From contig CAAEBN010000004.1 of the NCBI GenBank assembly GCA_900754075.1, forward strand, positions 1-24,612: a stretch of 24,612 nucleotides of DNA. Reading direction: 5' to 3'. This DNA comes from an uncultured Collinsella sp. (GTDB lineage Bacteria; Actinomycetota; Coriobacteriia; Coriobacteriales; Coriobacteriaceae). The translations under genes were made by a program, and so were the position numbers. Every line of letters begins with the position of its first letter. The stretch's first letter is position 1. This document shows positions 13,007-21,700 of the stretch, piece after piece. The notes under the pieces are model-generated. The model did no database searches. It saw only the letters and a program-made list of their open reading frames with translations, and was not told the DNA's origin.

Positions 13007-14644
13007 TTAGCGCTCGTAGATCAGGTTGCCGGCTAGGTAGGTGGCTTGGACTTTGGTGGCTTGGAGTTCTTGGGGGTCGATGGTGAGTGGGTTTTGGTCC
13101 AGGACTACCAGGTCGGCGTATTTGCCGGGTTCTAGGCTGCCGAGGTTTTGCTCGTCGCCCGCTGCATAGGCGCTGCCCAGGGTGTAGTTGCGCAGAGCCG
13201 TTGCCGCATCGATACGCTCGCTCGGCAGCCAACCGCCCTCGGGCCAGTGGCTGCGGGGGTCTTGGCGGGTGATAGCCGTGTAGAGCACGTTCATGCTGGT
13301 AACGGCTGTGATGGGGCTATCGGTGCCGAAGGCTTGGCGGATGCCGCGCTGCTTATAGGTCGCAAACGGCCACATGATGCGGCTACGCTCCAAGCCCAGG
13401 TCGCGCTCCGGACCACCCGGGTCGAGTGTGATATGACAGGGCTGGCTCGAGGCAATGACGTTGAGTTTGCGCAGACGATCGATGTCCTCGGGCAGCAGAT
13501 TCTCCAAATGCTCAAGCGTATTATGGCCGTGCTGGGGCAAGCCGTAGAGCTCTGCCGCCTCCTCAAAGATATCGAGTGCGGCATGGATGGCGCCGTCGCC
13601 GATAACGTGGATGCGCACGGTGTGGCCGCGCTCGGCTGCCGCCAGGACCAGCTTGCGCATGCGCTCGACGGGAACCGTCAGGCGACCTTGATCGCCCGGG
13701 AAGCGCGGGTTGGTATAGGGATCGGTGAGATAGGCCGTGTGTTCGCTCGAGACGCCGTCGAAGAACTGCTTAAAACCAGGCGCCGAGAGCAGCGCGTTGT
13801 TCGCGTAGCGGGTCTGCAGTTCTTCTAAGCGCGATTGGTCATCCAGCAACGTGGGGAACAGATGGGCACGGATGCCCAGTTTGCCAGCTGCCTGCAGTTT
13901 GTCGTAGACGTCATCGCGGATAAAATCGCAGCCCGGCATGGGCATGAGCGACATATCGCATATCGAGGTGATGCCCTGCTCGGCCATCCGCCTCATTTGA
14001 TCGGCGTAAGCGCTTGCGATGCGATCCTCGCCCAGCCACTCAAGGCAGCGCGGTAGCAGCTGCATAGCAGCTGCCTCGTGAGCAATGCCCGTGAGCTCGC
14101 CGTTTGCGTCCTTGTCGTAGCTGCCGCCCGCCGGCGGCTCACTGTCGCGCGTGACGCCGAGCGCCTCGAGTGCACGGCTGTTGAGCCAAAGCGTGTGCCC
14201 GTCGCCCGAATACATAACGCAGGGACGATCGGGGAATGCCACATCGAGCGACGCCTTGCTAGGATGCTCGGGCGGGTCCCAACGGTAGTCGCGCCAGCCC
14301 TGCGTCACAACCCAAGCGTCATCGGGCAGGTCCTGGGAAAACTCGCGCGCATGCTGCACCAGTGCCGCCTCTGACGTGCCCATATCCATGAGCATGTACG
14401 GCGAGGAGCCGACCGAGGTATGGAAAAAGTGCAGGTGCGCGTCATGGAAACCGGGGCAGACAAACTGCTCGCCGTAGTCGATAACCGGCGTGGCGGCAGG
14501 CGCGGCGGCAATCACGTCATCGGGCGCACCGACTGCGACGATACGGTCGCCTGCGATGGCAATCGCCAGCTCGCGGGCGGTATCGATGCCGTCTTGCGCG
14601 GTAAAGACGTTCTTAGAGCGGATAATCCGATCGATATGTTGCAT
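13007..14644 (-). CDS. YtcJ-like metal-dependent amidohydrolase (amidohydrolase family 3)
   Basis: The product, about 545 residues, belongs to the amidohydrolase superfamily. These are TIM-barrel metal hydrolases acting on amides, ureas or carbamates, and this subgroup's substrates are mostly unknown. Visible hallmarks are the metal-binding HDAHLHF (67-73) after a VCPGF turn, KQFFDGV (a strand-4 Lys that may be carboxylated), HVIGDGAIH, EHLENL, and GTDSPI, whose Asp is the usual catalytic acid. The C-terminal GSLEPGKYADLVVLDQNPL is the conserved small beta-domain ending. The frame remains open far upstream, but that part lies opposite the M20 gene. I prefer the ATG at 14644 (GGGGA six bases upstream); ATGs at 14650 and 14656 are alternatives. 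It is transcribed divergently from the M20 peptidase, which may point to linked catabolism of N-acylated compounds. Confidence 0.85.
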   Translation of the reverse strand: MQHIDRIIRSKNVFTAQDGIDTARELAIAIAGDRIVAVGAPDDVIAAAPAATPVIDYGEQFVCPGFHDAHLHFFHTSVGSSPYMLMDMGTSEAALVQHAREFSQDLPDDAWVVTQGWRDYRWDPPEHPSKASLDVAFPDRPCVMYSGDGHTLWLNSRALEALGVTRDSEPPAGGSYDKDANGELTGIAHEAAAMQLLPRCLEWLGEDRIASAYADQMRRMAEQGITSICDMSLMPMPGCDFIRDDVYDKLQAAGKLGIRAHLFPTLLDDQSRLEELQTRYANNALLSAPGFKQFFDGVSSEHTAYLTDPYTNPRFPGDQGRLTVPVERMRKLVLAAAERGHTVRIHVIGDGAIHAALDIFEEAAELYGLPQHGHNTLEHLENLLPEDIDRLRKLNVIASSQPCHITLDPGGPERDLGLERSRIMWPFATYKQRGIRQAFGTDSPITAVTSMNVLYTAITRQDPRSHWPEGGWLPSERIDAATALRNYTLGSAYAAGDEQNLGSLEPGKYADLVVLDQNPLTIDPQELQATKVQATYLAGNLIYER

Positions 14645-14812
14645 GGGCATCCCCATCTCTGGCAGGAAATTCAACACCCCCGAGTGTACTCCCCCGCCCT
14701 TGTAACAAAACCCCAAGCGGCAAACGGCAACTTTACCAGCCCTAGCGGCAGGTGGCATACTGGAGAGAGCCTGTACGATTTTGCGATCAACCCAGCAAGG
14801 AGCAAATCGACC
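14645..14812. promoter_or_regulatory. Shared divergent promoter region
   Basis: These 168 bases separate the minus-strand amidohydrolase and plus-strand M20 genes and must hold both promoters. On the plus strand TTTACC (about 14733) and CATACT (about 14757) are roughly 18 bases apart. On the minus strand a TACACT occurs near 14689-14684 with only a weak -35. No clear operator palindrome was seen. Confidence 0.3.
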
Positions 14813-16276
14813 ATGACGAAGACCAAGGCACAGCAGATTATGGCGGCGACCGAGGCTCGCGCGGCTGACGACGTCACCGCAGCCATCAAAGATATCGCTA
14901 CCGAGTTTGAACCCTATATCATCAAGCAGCGCCGCCACTTCCATAAGCACCCGGAGCTGAGCCTTGCCGAGGAGCGCACGACTTCTGACATCGCCAACCA
15001 GCTCGACGCCATGAATATCCCCTACGAGCGTCCCCTTAAGACGGGCCTTGTGGCAACCCTTCGCGGCACCGCGCCCGACGCCTATCGCGAGGACGGCACG
15101 CCACGCCGCCGCATCCTGCTGCGCGCCGACATCGACGCCCTGCCCGTCACCGAGCAGACCGGCGAGGAGTTTGCCAGCGTCAACGAGGGCTGCATGCACG
15201 CCTGCGGCCACGACTGCCACATCGCCATGATGCTCGGCACGCTGCAAATCCTGCGCCATATGACCGACGACATCCACGGCGAAGTCCGCATCGTCTTCCA
15301 ACCCAGCGAGGAAAACGGCCAGGGCGCCAAGCTCATGATCGGCACGGGCGTGCTCGACGGCGTCGATGGCGCCTACGCCGCGCACATCTGGAGTGAGGTC
15401 GACGCCGGCACCGTGAGCTGCGAGCCCGGGCCGCGCATGGCCAATACCGACTGGTTCCGCATCGACGTCCGCGGCACCTCGTGCCACGGTGCCATGCCCC
15501 AGCGCGGTCACGACGCCGTTATGGTTGCCGCCGAGATCGTCAACGCTCTGCAGACCATCGTTTCGCGCGAGATCAGTCCCTACGAGCCGGCCGTCATTAC
15601 CGTCGGCGAGCTGCACGGCGGCACCGCGCGCAACGTTATCGCCGGCACGGCCTACCTCGCCGGCACGGTGCGCACCTACGGCGATTCGACCCACGAGGAA
15701 ATGCCGGAGCTCATGCGCCGCATCGTGGAGCATACCGCGGCCGCCTTGGGCGCCGAGGCAAAGCTCACCGACTACACCATCGCCAACTACAAGGTCGAAA
15801 ACGATGCCGCCTCGAGCGAGCGCTGCCGCCAGGCAGTAATCAAATGCTTGGGCCCCACCGGCCAAGGCCATTACCGCGGCACGCTTTCGGGCGAGGATTT
15901 TTCGGAGTACCTGCGCCGCGTACCGGGCGTGCTCGCCTTTGTAGGTACGCGCAACCCCAAGATTGGCGCCACGTACGCCCAACATTCCTGCTTCTACAAG
16001 ATCGACGAGACTGTGCTGGCAAAGGGCTCCATGGTGGCCGCCCAGTATGCCATCGACTTTTTGGCCGAGCCCACACAAGAGGAGCTCGACGGCCCCGCGA
16101 TCACCGCGGTCGCCGAAACCAACCCCGACCTGGCCGCCAAGTTGCGCTCTGCCAAGGCAACGACCGCCGAGGCTCGCGACGCCATCCATGACGCCCGCAC
16201 GGCACGCCATGCCGCGATCAAGGGCATCCACGATGCACGTGCCGCCGCTCGCCGCGAGGAGAAGCGCGGCGAGTAG
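14813..16276 (+). CDS. M20-family metallopeptidase / N-acyl amino acid amidohydrolase with a charged C-terminal tail
   Basis: This 487-residue cytoplasmic hydrolase belongs to the M20D group (aminoacylase, hippurate hydrolase, aminobenzoyl-glutamate hydrolase relatives), which cleave N-acyl or peptide amides with a metal pair. Motifs in order are RRHFHKHPELS (40-50), LRADIDALPVTEQTG (103-117), HACGHDCH (129-136) with likely metal ligands Cys131 and His133, SEENGQGAK (165-173) with the catalytic and metal Glu pair, HIWSE with His191, HGAMPQRGHDA (225-235) in the dimerisation domain, and GTLSGEDFSEY near the end of the barrel. About 65 residues then extend past the usual end, Ala-, Arg- and Glu-rich and probably helical (DARTARHAAIKGIHDARAA). 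AAGGAG lies ten bases before the ATG at 14813. It is the only clear plus-strand gene. The substrate cannot be told. Confidence 0.9.
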   Translation: MTKTKAQQIMAATEARAADDVTAAIKDIATEFEPYIIKQRRHFHKHPELSLAEERTTSDIANQLDAMNIPYERPLKTGLVATLRGTAPDAYREDGTPRRRILLRADIDALPVTEQTGEEFASVNEGCMHACGHDCHIAMMLGTLQILRHMTDDIHGEVRIVFQPSEENGQGAKLMIGTGVLDGVDGAYAAHIWSEVDAGTVSCEPGPRMANTDWFRIDVRGTSCHGAMPQRGHDAVMVAAEIVNALQTIVSREISPYEPAVITVGELHGGTARNVIAGTAYLAGTVRTYGDSTHEEMPELMRRIVEHTAAALGAEAKLTDYTIANYKVENDAASSERCRQAVIKCLGPTGQGHYRGTLSGEDFSEYLRRVPGVLAFVGTRNPKIGATYAQHSCFYKIDETVLAKGSMVAAQYAIDFLAEPTQEELDGPAITAVAETNPDLAAKLRSAKATTAEARDAIHDARTARHAAIKGIHDARAAARREEKRGE

Positions 16277-16321
16277 TCGATTCGCGGCCATCTCGCAGTC
16301 ATAGCCACATCGCGATATCAA

Positions 16322-16357
16322 AGCGGGGGCGGACGTTTCGACACGTCCTCCCCCGCT
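16322..16357. terminator. Bidirectional terminator between convergent genes
   Basis: AGCGGGGGCGGACGT (16322-16336) pairs with ACGTCCTCCCCCGCT (16343-16357), with one C-T mismatch and a six-base loop. It lies 45 bases after the M20 stop and about 60 bases beyond the stop of the zinc-ribbon gene on the opposite strand. Short T runs follow on both sides (CATTTG on plus, TTTGAT on minus). It is well placed to end transcription from both directions. Confidence 0.7.
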
Positions 16358-16388
16358 CATTTGTCAAGCGCTATTTCTACCGTTTCTA

Positions 16389-16398
16389 CCCCGTCCCC
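16389..16398 (-). other. G-rich motif after the zinc-ribbon gene, related to the stop-proximal hairpin loops
   Basis: The minus strand reads ATTTGGGGACGGGGTAG beginning 15 bases after the stop codon at 16417. It resembles the G-rich loops after asp23, the DUF6020-like gene and lgt, but the flanking arms (GCCATTT with AAATAGC) pair only imperfectly around a longer loop. It is a possible degenerate member of that set. Confidence 0.35.
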
Positions 16399-16416
16399 AA
16401 ATGGCAGGTGGCAGGG

Positions 16417-17709
<1,293 letters not shown>

Positions 17710-17858
17710 AGAATCATCCCTTCGTATCTTGAACGAATCATCTGGATCGCAAACGATGTCTTTGGCATCATTATCACCCAATGTGGGGACAAATACTCCA
17801 ACATGACGCATTTGCAATGCGCAGGGCGCTATTCGATTGTTTGATGAGCTCGACCGCG

Positions 17859-18881
17859 TTAGTTCGTTCCGCGGAAACCCTTGCCGACGATCTCGGAGCT
17901 GTCGACAATCGTGATAAAGGCACCCGGATCGACTTCGCGCGCATAGCGGCGCAGTTGCACGGCCTCGCGACGGCTTAGCACGCTCATGATCACCGTCACG
18001 CACTTGCCCGAGAAAGCACCGTAGCCGCGGCTGATAGTCGCCGTACGGTTGAGATGCTTGACGATAAACTCCTCGACCTTAAGGGGCTCGGAGCAAATGA
18101 CCGTGCAGACTTTACGCAGGTGGATGCTCTCGATGGCTTTGTCGACCACAAGCGTCTTGGCAAACAGGCCGAGCACGCAATACAGACCGACGCGCGGGCC
18201 GTACAAGAAGGCCGCGATGGTCACGATGCCGATGTCGACCAGTAGCAGGGCGCGGCCAATCTCGAGCGTCGTGCGACGTTTGAGGATCATGGCGAGAATG
18301 TCCGTGCCGCCCGTCGAGGCACCAATATCAAAGACGATAGCGCTGCCGAGCGCCGGCAGAATCACGGCAAAGCACAGGTCGAGCCACATATCGCCCGTCA
18401 TCGAGACATCGGTCGGAATAAAGAGCTCAAACAGCGAAACATAGGCGGACAGCGCAAACGAGGCAAAGACACTCCACAGGATTGCCTTGCGCTCCAAAAA
18501 GATAAAGCCCAGGATGACGAGCACCGCATTGATAATCCACATAAAGACGCCGACGGGCAGGGTCGGGAACAGCGTGGACAGAATGACCGACACGCCCGAG
18601 GTGCCGCCAAAAGCAAAGTGATTAGGTGTTTTAAACGCGACGATGGCAAAGGCCGTGAGGATCAGGCCCAAATTGAGCTCGGCAAAAAAGCGCGGAAAGC
18701 CCGGCTCCTGGCTGCGCTTGCGACCAGCGCGCTCGCCCCGCTCGATAACATCGCGATCGACCACGCGCTCCATCGGCACTACGGGAGGACGATGCGCCTC
18801 CTCGGCAGCACGCGACGCCGCCTCTGCCGCGGCGGCCTCAATTGCCCATGCCTTGCTTTCTGTTTCGTGCTCGTCGGCCAT
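17859..18881 (-). CDS. yitT: YitT-family membrane protein with a C-terminal DUF2179 domain
   Basis: The 340-residue product is a YitT/DUF161 membrane protein. After a charged, Ala/Glu-rich N-terminal extension of about 65 residues come five or six hydrophobic segments with family hallmarks: AFKTPNHFAFGGTSGVSVIL (residues about 83-102), FDIGASTGGTDILAMIL and a region ending YCVLGLFAKTLVVD. A cytoplasmic DUF2179 domain follows, with VCTVICSEPLKVEEFIVKHLNRTATISRGYGAFSG and ITIVDSSEIVGKGFRG. Family members are widespread in Firmicutes and Actinobacteria and their transport role is not established. The gene symbol is a family label. GAGGGG lies eight bases before the ATG at 18881. A candidate promoter (TTGCAA, 16 bases, TACTCT on the minus strand near 18950-18925) lies upstream. 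The gap to the next gene downstream is 149 bp. Confidence 0.88.
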   Translation of the reverse strand: MADEHETESKAWAIEAAAAEAASRAAEEAHRPPVVPMERVVDRDVIERGERAGRKRSQEPGFPRFFAELNLGLILTAFAIVAFKTPNHFAFGGTSGVSVILSTLFPTLPVGVFMWIINAVLVILGFIFLERKAILWSVFASFALSAYVSLFELFIPTDVSMTGDMWLDLCFAVILPALGSAIVFDIGASTGGTDILAMILKRRTTLEIGRALLLVDIGIVTIAAFLYGPRVGLYCVLGLFAKTLVVDKAIESIHLRKVCTVICSEPLKVEEFIVKHLNRTATISRGYGAFSGKCVTVIMSVLSRREAVQLRRYAREVDPGAFITIVDSSEIVGKGFRGTN

Positions 18882-18995
18882 TACGGCAACCCCTCGTTAA
18901 CAATTTGGAAACAATGCGCCCATTAGAGTAACGCGGAACGTGGGGATTGCAACCCTTAGTTAGACGAGCGGTATGACTACATCGGGAGCGTACAG

Positions 18996-19035
18996 AAACG
19001 GCCGGCCACGCTTTTGCTTGCGCGGTCGGCCGTTT
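18996..19035 (-). terminator. Terminator hairpin after asp23
   Basis: AAACGGCCG (18996-19004) pairs with CGGCCGTTT (19027-19035), and the stem continues inward through GCCACGC and GCGCGGTC with mismatches around a TTTTGCTT loop. It lies about 50 bases after the asp23 stop, beyond the small stop-proximal hairpin. T-tracts are short. It probably ends the amaP-DUF2273-asp23 transcript. Confidence 0.65.
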
Positions 19036-19058
19036 AACGTTTTCGCAGATAAAACCTG

Positions 19059-19083
19059 CCAAAACAAACCTGTCCCTTTTTGG
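19059..19083 (-). repeat. Stop-proximal hairpin with a GGGACAGG loop, after asp23
   Basis: Read on the minus strand, CCAAAA (19083-19078) pairs with TTTTGG (19064-19059) around the loop AGGGACAGGTTTG. It begins four bases after the asp23 stop codon. It shares loop sequence, but not arm sequence, with hairpins at 21667-21699 and 23924-23960. Confidence 0.7.
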
Positions 19084-19087
19084 AAGG

Positions 19088-19603
19088 TTATTCGTGCTGG
19101 CTGGTGCGATGCTCGTACTCCTCGGGGGTGATGACGTCCTCGATGCGCAGGTTGACGCCCGCCACCTCAAGGCCGGTCATCGCGGCAAGGCGCTCGGTGA
19201 CACGCGCCTTGACATCGTCGAAGATCGCGGGCGCATAGGCGCCGTACTCGATGATGACGGAGATGTTGACGACCACGCGATTGTCATCGGTGACCTCGAC
19301 CGTCACGCCCTTGGTCAGGTTCTCGGCACCAAACTGCTCCTGCACAAAGTGCATGAGGTTACCCTTCATGCCCAGAACGTGCGGCACCTCGCGGGTGGCC
19401 ATGGCGACGATTTTCTCGATCACGCCGTTGGAATAGGTGAGCGAGTCCTCGGACTCGTCCGCTTCCTCGTCATCCTCATCCGTATCGGACTCGGCCTCGA
19501 CGAGAGCCTCATCCTCGAGCGTCACATCCTCAGCTTCGGCGACGACCGCCTCGTTCTCCTCGAGCTCGGTATCGGCTACATCGACCTTCGTATTAAAAGC
19601 CAT
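19088..19603 (-). CDS. Asp23/Gls24-family envelope stress response protein
   Basis: The 171-residue product has an acidic, low-complexity N-terminal half (residues about 12-53, rich in Glu/Asp) and then an Asp23 domain: YSNGVIEKIVAMATREVPHV, a middle VTVEVTDDNRVVVNISVIIEYGA(Y), and VKARVTERLAAMTGLEVAGVNLRIEDV. Asp23 proteins form a membrane-associated layer anchored by AmaP and are linked to cell-envelope and alkaline stress in Firmicutes. The acidic extension is longer than usual. AAGGAGG lies just before the ATG at 19603. It is the last gene of amaP-DUF2273-asp23, 44 bp after DUF2273. A G-rich hairpin starts four bases after its stop. The assignment to the family is firm; the physiological role here is inferred from the operon. 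Confidence 0.9.
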   Translation of the reverse strand: MAFNTKVDVADTELEENEAVVAEAEDVTLEDEALVEAESDTDEDDEEADESEDSLTYSNGVIEKIVAMATREVPHVLGMKGNLMHFVQEQFGAENLTKGVTVEVTDDNRVVVNISVIIEYGAYAPAIFDDVKARVTERLAAMTGLEVAGVNLRIEDVITPEEYEHRTSQHE

Positions 19604-19647
19604 GGTTCCTCCTTATGCCTGCCGCGGATGCGACAGTCGAATACATA

Positions 19648-20025
19648 TTAGCGGCCGCTAAACAGACGGCCGAAGAAGTTGACGATCCCGTTCTCGCCGT
19701 CGCGGATCTGACCAATTACGGCGCCGATCAGCACGAAGAATGCAATGACGAGCGTGTCCCACAGGCCCAACGTGAGCACCAACACGGCGAGGATAAAGCC
19801 GGCGACGGCGCCGAGCGTGGTGTTGGGATGACGCACAGCATAGCTCCAGATGGCAGCGCCCGTACCCTTGATGAGACCCATAGCCTCGTCAAAATCCGCG
19901 GCTGCCGCGTCTTGTAACTCGGTTGCCTCTGCTTTGGAATCAACAGGTTCGCTCGCCGACGTGGCGCTCTGGTCAATCGTCAGGCGCGGCGTACGAGCGG
20001 TCTTATCTTGATTGGTATCACTCAC
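19648..20025 (-). CDS. DUF2273-family small membrane protein
   Basis: This 125-residue protein has a hydrophilic N-terminal half (about 60 residues) and then AIWSYAVRHPNTTLGAVAGFILAVLVLTLGLWDTLVIAFFVLIGAVIGQIRDG, a two-helix hairpin with a conserved HP..T.G start and GxxIG end typical of DUF2273. A short amphipathic FFGRLFSGR end follows. I chose the GTG at 20025 because GGAGG lies six bases upstream; the open frame before it overlaps amaP without a ribosome site. It overlaps the amaP stop by eight bases, so the two are translationally coupled. DUF2273 proteins accompany Asp23 and AmaP and probably help anchor that layer to the membrane; the molecular role is unproven. Confidence 0.85.
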   Translation of the reverse strand: MSDTNQDKTARTPRLTIDQSATSASEPVDSKAEATELQDAAAADFDEAMGLIKGTGAAIWSYAVRHPNTTLGAVAGFILAVLVLTLGLWDTLVIAFFVLIGAVIGQIRDGENGIVNFFGRLFSGR

Positions 20026-20563
20026 CGGAAACCTCCACGGTCTGGACGGTAGTCTTGGACGGCAAAAAACGGACACGCGCGGTCGTACCCGGCGTGCCGA
20101 GCATGGTGTCGCAGGCCTTCTCGATGCGCTGCTGCATCGAGGTGGCAAGAGCGGCAACGTCCTTATCATCGAGCGCGATGGCCTCGACCTTAAAACGGAC
20201 GTGCGAATCGTCGGAGCCTTGGACGCGAGCCTCGACATGCTCGACCATCACGCGGTCGTCACGCTCGGCAGCAGCCCTGGCGCACGAAGAAAGCGCCGCA
20301 AGGGTAACCTCGATATTGCGCTCCCCCGCCGGATGCACGCAGGACGGTTCGCGACGGGCGAACATCAGGCGGAAAAAGCTTACCAGCACGCCGATCGCCA
20401 CGACGCCGGCGCACGCCGTGACGACGATGCGCGGCATGGGGTCGCGCATCAGCAGCATAAAGCGATACGTATACGGCCCCCAAAACTGGCAGACAAGCGT
20501 ACCCAGCGCCACGATGGTGGCGGCAAGATACACGATCGCTAGGGCTCGTTTGAGTACGCGCAC
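20018..20563 (-). CDS. amaP: AmaP-like alkaline shock membrane anchor protein
   Basis: The 181-residue product has two N-terminal hydrophobic helices (about 6-27 and 46-66), then an Arg-rich loop and a soluble Asp23-related domain: NIEVTLAALSSCARAAAERDDRV, VRFKVEAIALDDKDVAALATSMQQRIEKAC and a final RVRFLPSKTTVQTVEV. This layout matches AmaP, the anchor that holds Asp23 at the membrane. I chose the GTG at 20563 because AGGGAG lies seven bases upstream. It heads the operon amaP-DUF2273-asp23 and overlaps the next gene by eight bases. A perfect TATAAT about 50 bp upstream gives a short leader. Sequence divergence in the family is high, so the symbol is given on layout and context more than on invariant residues. 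Confidence 0.78.
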   Translation of the reverse strand: MRVLKRALAIVYLAATIVALGTLVCQFWGPYTYRFMLLMRDPMPRIVVTACAGVVAIGVLVSFFRLMFARREPSCVHPAGERNIEVTLAALSSCARAAAERDDRVMVEHVEARVQGSDDSHVRFKVEAIALDDKDVAALATSMQQRIEKACDTMLGTPGTTARVRFLPSKTTVQTVEVSGE

Positions 20564-20613
20564 GCGGCGCTCCCTTCAAATCTCGGCTCTCGAAATGCAG
20601 AACGGTTCGCATC

Positions 20614-20619
20614 ATTATA
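20614..20619 (-). promoter_or_regulatory. -10 element of the amaP operon, overlapping the yebC terminator tail
   Basis: The minus strand reads CTCTTTTATAATGATG. TATAAT (20619-20614) is a perfect -10 hexamer, and transcription would start near 20607, 44 bases before the amaP GTG. No good -35 is visible: the proper distance falls inside the yebC terminator hairpin. Confidence 0.5.
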
Positions 20620-20660
20620 AAAGAGCCGGGTCCGGTGCTCTACGCACGCGGATCCGGCTC
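20617..20660 (-). terminator. Intrinsic terminator after yebC
   Basis: GAGCCGGATCCG (20660-20649 on the minus strand) pairs with CGGACCCGGCTC (20634-20623), with one mismatch-type pair, followed by TTTTA. The loop is 14 bases. It lies about 70 bases after the yebC stop. A smaller hairpin, GCACGG/CCGTGC (20707-20724), lies between. Confidence 0.75.
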
Positions 20661-20729
20661 ATCTATTCCACGAGGCTTGCATGCTCGCTTCATTATGCCC
20701 AGATATGCACGGCTTAACCCGTGCGAGCG

Positions 20730-21536
20730 CTACTCCTCCTCGAGGGCAGCGATGACCTCGTCGGTCATGTCCATGGTGCTGTAAACATCCTGGACGTCGT
20801 CGAGCTCCTCAAGACGGTCGATGAGGCGCTGGACCTTCTTGGCGTCGGTACCAGAGACCTCGGTCGGGGTGGTCGGGACCATGGTGGTCTCGGAACCCTT
20901 GACCTGGACGCCCTGCTCCTCGAGCGCCTTGGAGACAGCCATGACGTCGTTGGCAGCAGTCCAGACGATCCACTCCTCGCCGGCATCCTCGTAGTCCTCG
21001 CCACCGGCCTCGGCGATGGCCATCATGAACTCATCCTCGTCACCGGCAGCACCGTTGGCGATCATGGTCTCCTTCTTGGCGTTCTCGTCCAGGATCTCCT
21101 TGGCGACGACGATCTGGCCCTTGCGCTCAAACTGGAAGGCGACGGAGCCGGAGGTGCCCAGGTTGCCACCAGCGTGGGAGAAGGCGGAACGGACATCAGC
21201 GGCGGTACGGTTGCGGTTGTCGGTCAGGCAGTCGACGTAGACGGCGACACCGGCGGGACCGTAGCCCTCGTACACGATGTTCTCGTAGACGGCGGCGTCA
21301 GCACCCGAACCAAAAGCCTTGTCGATAGCGGACTTGATCTTGTCCTTAGGCATGGACTGAGCCTTGGCCTTGGCAACGGCAGCGGCGAGGCTGGCGTTGT
21401 TCTCGGGCAGCGGGTCACCGCCGAGACGGGCAGCAACGGTGATGTTGCGGCTGAGCTTGGAGAAGAGGGCGGAACGCTTGGCGTCCTGCGCGCCCTTACG
21501 ATGCTTGGTTGTGGCCCACTTAGAGTGTCCGGACAT
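20730..21536 (-). CDS. yebC: YebC/TACO1-family protein
   Basis: The 268-residue product is a full-length YebC/PmpR/TACO1 protein, reported in different organisms as a transcription regulator and as a ribosome-associated factor that helps translate proline stretches. It starts with the hallmark MSGHSKWATTKHRKGAQDAKR, continues with FSKLSRNITVAARLGG and AKAQSMPKDKIKSAIDKA, then the domain 2 segment YEGYGPAGVAVYVDCLTDNRNRTAADVRSAF and GNLGTSGSVAFQFERKG. Domain 3 is acidic and ends TDEVIAALEEE. An extra segment around GDEDEFMMAIAEAGGEDYEDAGEEW is typical. GGAG lies seven bases before the ATG at 21536. The gene stands alone, with its own terminator, between the DUF6020-like gene and amaP. The neighbouring zinc-ribbon membrane protein contains a long Pro-Glu tract, a possible client if the translational role applies here. 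Confidence 0.95.
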   Translation of the reverse strand: MSGHSKWATTKHRKGAQDAKRSALFSKLSRNITVAARLGGDPLPENNASLAAAVAKAKAQSMPKDKIKSAIDKAFGSGADAAVYENIVYEGYGPAGVAVYVDCLTDNRNRTAADVRSAFSHAGGNLGTSGSVAFQFERKGQIVVAKEILDENAKKETMIANGAAGDEDEFMMAIAEAGGEDYEDAGEEWIVWTAANDVMAVSKALEEQGVQVKGSETTMVPTTPTEVSGTDAKKVQRLIDRLEELDDVQDVYSTMDMTDEVIAALEEE

Positions 21537-21666
21537 ACGTGTCTCCTATCGGTTTCGACCTAAAGCCCAGCGCAGATGCTCGGGCAATATAAACAAACGT
21601 CGTTATGATATACCTACTAGCCTGCGAGATAAACCCCAAAATGAAGGCGTCGTGATGATGTCCCCT

Positions 21667-21699
21667 TTGGTGCAAAGAAACCTGACCCCAATGCACCAA
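21667..21699 (-). repeat. Stop-proximal hairpin with a GGGGTCAGG loop, after the DUF6020-like gene
   Basis: On the minus strand TTGGTGCA (21699-21692) pairs with TGCACCAA (21674-21667) around the loop TTGGGGTCAGGTTTCTT. It begins one base after the stop codon at 21701. A second G-rich word, AAAGGGGACA, follows the descending arm (to 21659). The arms are unrelated to those of the other two members. Confidence 0.75.
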
Positions 21700-21700
21700 G

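Noticed and set aside
14645..16360. Minus-strand frame stays open for about 570 codons upstream of the amidohydrolase start, suggesting a 1117-residue protein
   Set aside because: It lies exactly opposite the M20 metallopeptidase, whose motifs are unmistakable. The translated extension has no recognisable family motif and the amidohydrolase is complete from 14644. GC-rich codon bias commonly leaves antisense frames open.
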